A DNA stretch of 54,919 nt, taken from the NCBI GenBank assembly GCA_015999745.1, contig JAECQP010000020.1, positions 1-54,919 on the forward strand, in the 5' to 3' direction. This DNA comes from Sphingobacteriia bacterium. GTDB lineage: Bacteria; Bacteroidota; Bacteroidia; Chitinophagales; Chitinophagaceae. Shown piece by piece: positions 51,197 to 54,919 of the stretch (positions within the stretch are counted from its first letter, which is position 1; each line of letters opens with the position of its first letter). The position numbers and the translations under genes are program-made. The notes under the pieces are model-generated. The model was not told the DNA's origin, did no database searches, and worked only from the letters and a program-made list of their open reading frames with translations.

Positions 51197-53332
51197 ATGC
51201 AACTAGAAAAATTCACCTACGACAACAGGCTCGTCCGGAACTTTGCTTATGCAACAATAGTTTGGGCAATTGTAGGAATGCTGGTGGGGGTGATTGCGGC
51301 TTTCCAGCTCGCATTTCCCGCACTTAACCTAGGTATTCCGTTTACCACATTCGGACGTATACGTCCCTTACACACCAATGCGGTTATATTTGCATTTGTA
51401 GGCAATGGTATATATACCGGTGCCTATTATATGCTGCCAAGATTGCTGAAGACCAGTATGTGGAGCCCGCTTTTAGGCAAAATCCATTTCTGGGGCTGGC
51501 AACTGATCATTGTGTTTGCCGCCATTACACTTCCCCTCGGTTTAACAGAAGGCAAGGAGTATGCAGAGCTGATCTGGCCGATCGATATCGCCATTACCCT
51601 GATCTGGGTGATATTTGGCGTGAACATGTTTGGCACCATTTTAACCAGGAGAGAAAGGCATTTATATGTTGCCATCTGGTTCCTGATTGGTACATGGGTT
51701 ACTGTGGCGCTGCTGCATATTGTGAACTCATTTGCTTTGCCAACCTCTCTTACCCATAGTTACAGCTGGTATGCAGGTGTGCAGGATGCGCTGGTACAAT
51801 GGTGGTACGGACACAATGCGGTGGCATTCTTCCTGACCACGCCATACCTGGGATTGATGTATTATTTTGTTCCTAAAGCTGCCAACAGACCGGTATATTC
51901 CTATCGCTGGAGTATCATCCACTTCTGGGCGCTGATTTTTATTTATATCTGGGCAGGACCACACCACCTGTTGTACACTGCATTGCCAGACTGGGCCCAG
52001 TCATTGGGTGTGGTATTCAGTATCATGCTGATCCTTCCAAGCTGGGGCGGTATGCTGAACGGTATATTCACCTTACGTGGTGCATGGGATAAAGTGAAAG
52101 AAGATCCTATCCTGAAAATGTTTGTAGTGGCATTGACCTGCTATGGTATGAGTACGTTTGAAGGTCCGATGCTGTCTTTGAAAAACGTAAACGCCATTGC
52201 ACACTATACCGACTGGATCGTGGCGCACGTGCACGTTGGTGCATTGGGCTGGAACGGTTTCTTAACATTCGGTATGCTGTATTGGCTGATACCAAGATTG
52301 TTTAACACCAAACTATATTCCGTAAAATGGGCCAACACACACTTCCTGATCGGAACCATTGGTATCCTGTTATATGCCATCCCAATGTATTGGGCTGCAT
52401 TTTCACAGGCGCTGATGTGGAAAGAATTTACCCCGGAAGGCCAGTTGAAATACCAGTTCCTGGAAACCGTTACCCGTATCATTCCAATGTATATTTTAAG
52501 AGGATTGGGAGGAACCATTTACCTGGGTGGCGTAATTCTGATGGTGGTTAACCTGGTTAAGACCATTAAGAGCGGTTCCTTTGTTGCAACGGAAGAGCAC
52601 GAAGCGCCCTCTCTCAAATCCATTCCGCTGCCGCAGGGTAAGGTTTTCTGGCACTCATTGATTGAACGCAGGCCTGTTCAGATGCTGGTAATGAGCCTGA
52701 TTGTGGTATCTGTTGGCGGAGCCATTGAGCTGATCCCAACTTTCCTGGTGAAAGAAAACGTTCCTACCATCAGTACCGTTAAACCATATACTCCGCTCGA
52801 ATTGCAGGGTAGGGATATTTATGTGCGTGAAGGCTGTTATACCTGCCACTCACAAATGGTACGTCCTTTCCGTGATGAAGTGGCCCGTTATGGTGATTAC
52901 TCCAAATCAGGAGAATTTGTTTACGACCATCCGTTCCAGTGGGGCAGTAAGCGTACCGGTCCGGACCTGGCACGTGTTGGTAATAAATACCCAAACAGCT
53001 GGCATTACAGGCACATGTATGCACCTGATGAAATTTCTCAGGGAAGTATCATGCCTGCATATCCTTGGCTGATTGAGGATGACCTGGACATTTCCACCAC
53101 ACCTGCAAAAATCAGGGCTATGCAAACACTGGGTGTTCCTTACGAAGAGGGATATGCAGAGAAAGCTAACCAGGATCTGCAGATTCAGGCAGACGAGATC
53201 GCTACCGAGCTGAAAGCGGGTAAAATCAAAGCGAATAGTAAGAAAGAGATCATTGCATTGATTGCTTATTTACAGCGTTTGGGCACTGATCTGAAAAAAG
53301 CTCCGGAGAAAGAAGTTAAAAATCTTCACTAA
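51197..53332 (+). CDS. ccoNO: Fused cbb3 cytochrome oxidase subunits I and II (CcoN-CcoO)
   Basis: A single 711-aa chain joining the catalytic CcoN and the monoheme CcoO. The N-terminal ~470 residues have twelve or so helices with H59 (RIRPLHTNAVIF), the CuB region WWYGHNAVAFFLT and GPHHLLYTALPDW, and the heme-ligand helix IVAHVHVGALGWNG. After ~485 comes a membrane anchor (RRPVQMLVMSLIVVSV) and the CcoO domain with C547-Y-T-C550-H551 (EGCYTCHSQMVRPFRDEVA). Such fusions are usual in Bacteroidota. It reduces oxygen with high affinity and pumps protons. No third subunit is fused. Confidence 0.97.
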   Translation: MQLEKFTYDNRLVRNFAYATIVWAIVGMLVGVIAAFQLAFPALNLGIPFTTFGRIRPLHTNAVIFAFVGNGIYTGAYYMLPRLLKTSMWSPLLGKIHFWGWQLIIVFAAITLPLGLTEGKEYAELIWPIDIAITLIWVIFGVNMFGTILTRRERHLYVAIWFLIGTWVTVALLHIVNSFALPTSLTHSYSWYAGVQDALVQWWYGHNAVAFFLTTPYLGLMYYFVPKAANRPVYSYRWSIIHFWALIFIYIWAGPHHLLYTALPDWAQSLGVVFSIMLILPSWGGMLNGIFTLRGAWDKVKEDPILKMFVVALTCYGMSTFEGPMLSLKNVNAIAHYTDWIVAHVHVGALGWNGFLTFGMLYWLIPRLFNTKLYSVKWANTHFLIGTIGILLYAIPMYWAAFSQALMWKEFTPEGQLKYQFLETVTRIIPMYILRGLGGTIYLGGVILMVVNLVKTIKSGSFVATEEHEAPSLKSIPLPQGKVFWHSLIERRPVQMLVMSLIVVSVGGAIELIPTFLVKENVPTISTVKPYTPLELQGRDIYVREGCYTCHSQMVRPFRDEVARYGDYSKSGEFVYDHPFQWGSKRTGPDLARVGNKYPNSWHYRHMYAPDEISQGSIMPAYPWLIEDDLDISTTPAKIRAMQTLGVPYEEGYAEKANQDLQIQADEIATELKAGKIKANSKKEIIALIAYLQRLGTDLKKAPEKEVKNLH

Positions 53333-53341
53333 AAACATACT

Positions 53342-53503
53342 ATGAAATTCAAACATTATCTCACCAGTATCGACCATGTCAGCATCTATCCGATGATCTC
53401 ACTGCTGATCTTTACTGTATTTTTTGGAGTGGTAACCTGGTATGTTTTCAGCGCCAGCAAAGACTCCATGAATGAAAGAAGTAATATTCCAATCAATGAC
53501 TGA
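53342..53503 (+). CDS. ccoQ: CcoQ/FixQ-like small cbb3 subunit
   Basis: A 53-aa protein with one membrane helix (MISLLIFTVFFGVVTWYVFS) and a polar end (ASKDSMNERSNIPIND). Size, position between ccoNO and ccoP, and topology match CcoQ, which helps stabilise the oxidase. The sequence is too short for a firm family call on residues alone. It is below common gene-size cutoffs. Confidence 0.8.
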   Translation: MKFKHYLTSIDHVSIYPMISLLIFTVFFGVVTWYVFSASKDSMNERSNIPIND

Positions 53504-53516
53504 TAAATAAAAATAT

Positions 53517-54719
53517 ATGACACTTACATTTAAACCATACCAACAACTGTTCAGGAGGAAAGCCATCTGCCTCGTTGCCCTGTTGTTATCTGTTTGCACC
53601 GGCGGGTCTTTGTTTGCACAGGCTGCTGATGCGGCTGCAGCAGAACCGGCAAAGGCACCGGAAGTATATTACGACAGTTTTTTTGCTTATACGCTGTTGG
53701 GTGTTACGGTATTACTGGCTGCTGTGATCTACGTATTGGGCAATGTCTTCATTATGGCCATCCGTAACAAGATAGCCGAGCAGAAGAAAAACGGTACATT
53801 CACCAAAGCGGCTATCCTGATTTTAAGTTTCACGGCTGCCGGCAATTCGCTGATGGCACAGGATGCGGCGGCCACTGCTGCCAATACAGTCGTTTCTGAA
53901 ACCACCATGTATTTCATCGGTTCCGTACTTGTCCTGGAACTGGGCATCATTTTTTATTTTACCTTTGGGATCAGGAACTTCCTCAGGAAAGAGGCAGCGA
54001 TAACTGTTGATGCAGTAACAGGCGAAGTAGTGGTGAAGGAGAAGATTCACTGGTTTGACCGCCTGTACAAAAGGAATACGCAGGAAGATATCATCAAGCT
54101 GGACCTCGGCCACGATTACGATGGCATTAAGGAATTGGATAACAGTGTTCCAGCATGGTGGCAGTGGGCGTTTGCTTTTACCATGGTGTTTGGTGTGATC
54201 TATATTTACAACTATCATATTGCAGGCACAAGGCCCCTGCAACAGAAAGAATTACAGATGTCAATGGATATAGCCGCTGCAAGGCAGGCTGCATACCTGG
54301 AGAAATCCGCCAATAATGTGGACGAGAAAACAGTTAAGATGTTGGGTGAAGCGGATATCGCAGCGGGTAAGACACTGTTTACCAAGCCGGGAGCCTGCGC
54401 TACCTGTCATGCTGAAAACGGAAGCGCTATCGTGAACGGTGCGCCTGGTATCGGGCCAAATCTTACCGATGAATACTGGATACACAAAGGAGATATCGGC
54501 TCCGTTTTTTACTCCATTAAATATGGCTGGCCCGAGAAAGGGATGAAGTCCTGGAAAGATGATTATTCTCCCATGCAGATCGCCCAACTGGCCAGCTATG
54601 TGAAATCGCTGAAAGGAACCAACCCAACCCCTGCTAAGGAAAAACAGGGTGAGTTGTTTACAGAGGATGGCACCGCACCGGTACCTGCAGCAGATTCTGC
54701 AGCTGCCAAAACAAAATAA
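53517..54719 (+). CDS. ccoP: cbb3 oxidase subunit III (CcoP), single c heme, with duplicated N-terminus
   Basis: Membrane-bound cytochrome c of 400 aa that passes electrons to the oxidase. It has one heme site, C294-A-T-C297-H298 (ACATCHAENG), rather than the two of proteobacterial CcoP. The FixP_N-type segment YDGIKELDNSVPAWWQWAF near residue 200 precedes the last helix (FTMVFGVIYIYNYH). The N-terminal ~160 residues are odd: two similar units of hydrophobic stretch, SLxAQ and alanine-rich linker, each followed by a membrane helix (SLFAQAADAAAAE and SLMAQDAAATAAN), suggesting an internal duplication. The final ~30 residues are an Ala/Pro-rich tail. Confidence 0.93.
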   Translation: MTLTFKPYQQLFRRKAICLVALLLSVCTGGSLFAQAADAAAAEPAKAPEVYYDSFFAYTLLGVTVLLAAVIYVLGNVFIMAIRNKIAEQKKNGTFTKAAILILSFTAAGNSLMAQDAAATAANTVVSETTMYFIGSVLVLELGIIFYFTFGIRNFLRKEAAITVDAVTGEVVVKEKIHWFDRLYKRNTQEDIIKLDLGHDYDGIKELDNSVPAWWQWAFAFTMVFGVIYIYNYHIAGTRPLQQKELQMSMDIAAARQAAYLEKSANNVDEKTVKMLGEADIAAGKTLFTKPGACATCHAENGSAIVNGAPGIGPNLTDEYWIHKGDIGSVFYSIKYGWPEKGMKSWKDDYSPMQIAQLASYVKSLKGTNPTPAKEKQGELFTEDGTAPVPAADSAAAKTK

Positions 54720-54731
54720 AATTGAACCGTT

Positions 54732-54919
54732 ATGAGTAGTGAACAGGGAAATGAAGATTTCAGGAACCGGCATTCCACAGTAACCGAGAAGGGTAAACGT
54801 AAATGGGTGTATGCGTTAAAGCCCAAGGGCCGTTTTTACCAATACAGAACATGGCTGAGTTATTTTTACCTGGTTCTGTTCTTTGCCCTGCCTTTTATTA
54901 AGCTGGATGGGACGCCGAT
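54732..54919 (+). CDS. ccoG: CcoG cytochrome oxidase accessory protein (partial)
   Basis: About 62 residues visible, cut by the window end. It opens MSSEQGNEDFRNRHSTVTEK, then KWVYALKPKGRFYQYRTW and a first membrane helix (YFYLVLFFALPFIKLDG), the usual start of CcoG/RdxA, a ferredoxin-type membrane protein for copper reduction during cbb3 assembly. The later [4Fe-4S] motifs lie beyond the window. Confidence 0.85.
   Translation, partial: MSSEQGNEDFRNRHSTVTEKGKRKWVYALKPKGRFYQYRTWLSYFYLVLFFALPFIKLDGTP

Noticed and set aside
1..54919. CRISPR arrays, insertion sequences, prophage, tRNA or rRNA genes
   Set aside because: I found no regularly spaced direct repeats, no transposase or integrase gene, and no cloverleaf or rRNA-like sequence by eye. 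A covariance-model scan would be needed to exclude small RNAs.

Overview
The window is a chromosomal segment of a Bacteroidota bacterium, most likely an aerobic or microaerobic member of the Chitinophagaceae. The signs are: many starts without a Shine-Dalgarno sequence; repeated -7 elements of the form TAnnTTTG; a SusA-like secreted GH13 enzyme; TonB-dependent receptor, DUF4270, DUF4876, DUF6850, DUF4920 and GSCFA families; a ccoN-ccoO fusion; and ferredoxin, IscX and KdsC in a row. I saw no rRNA, tRNA, CRISPR array, prophage or insertion sequence. About 50 protein genes cover most of the sequence. Only two stretches of about 300 bases or more lack a gene (10074-10374 and 29575-30075).

Layout. 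1-6246 (minus strand): a LytS-type sensor kinase and a LytTR response regulator (cut by the window edge), downstream of ppx, ppk1, rfaE2 and an LPG-synthase-like flippase; several of these overlap by 4 nt. 6452-10130 (plus): a glycogen-synthase-like protein reduced to its N-terminal half, a DUF4270 lipoprotein, and metK with a clear terminator. 10316-17756 (plus): a tightly packed envelope operon of TonB-dependent receptor, DUF4876 lipoprotein, DUF6850 barrel, MauG/CCP-like di-heme protein and DUF4920 protein, with a perfect 15-bp palindrome at its promoter and a terminator at its end. This is the best candidate for an undescribed system. 17812-25844: housekeeping and small-metabolism genes (Nudix, rlmB, HMG-CoA lyase, GSCFA, a TraB/Tiki-like secreted protein, ogt, csaA, OsmC, SirB1-like, fatty acid desaturase). 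25889-30075: a bidirectional terminator, topA, an alpha/beta hydrolase, and a 500-bp gap holding a minus-strand terminator for a transcript with no obvious gene.

30076-36088: ferredoxin, IscX, KdsC-like phosphatase, a TTG-started UbiA prenyltransferase, Maf, a second OsmC, a secreted hypothetical, lipA and a DUF2233 glycosidase. 36103-44755: a carbohydrate block with a ROK kinase and sugar MFS transporter on the minus strand, divergent from glgA, glgC, a second MFS transporter and a secreted GH13 amylase. Together these import sugar, phosphorylate it, activate it to ADP-glucose and store it as alpha-glucan. 44780-46897: an S9 prolyl-oligopeptidase.

46906-54919: a low-oxygen respiration block. 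A Crp/Fnr regulator with FNR-like cysteines is followed by a perfect TGA-N6-TCA type palindrome, a hemerythrin-like helical protein, the copper ATPase ccoI, a DUF2892 protein with a histidine-rich tail, ccoS, the ccoNO fusion, ccoQ, ccoP and the start of ccoG. The small genes ccoS and ccoQ were read directly from the sequence.
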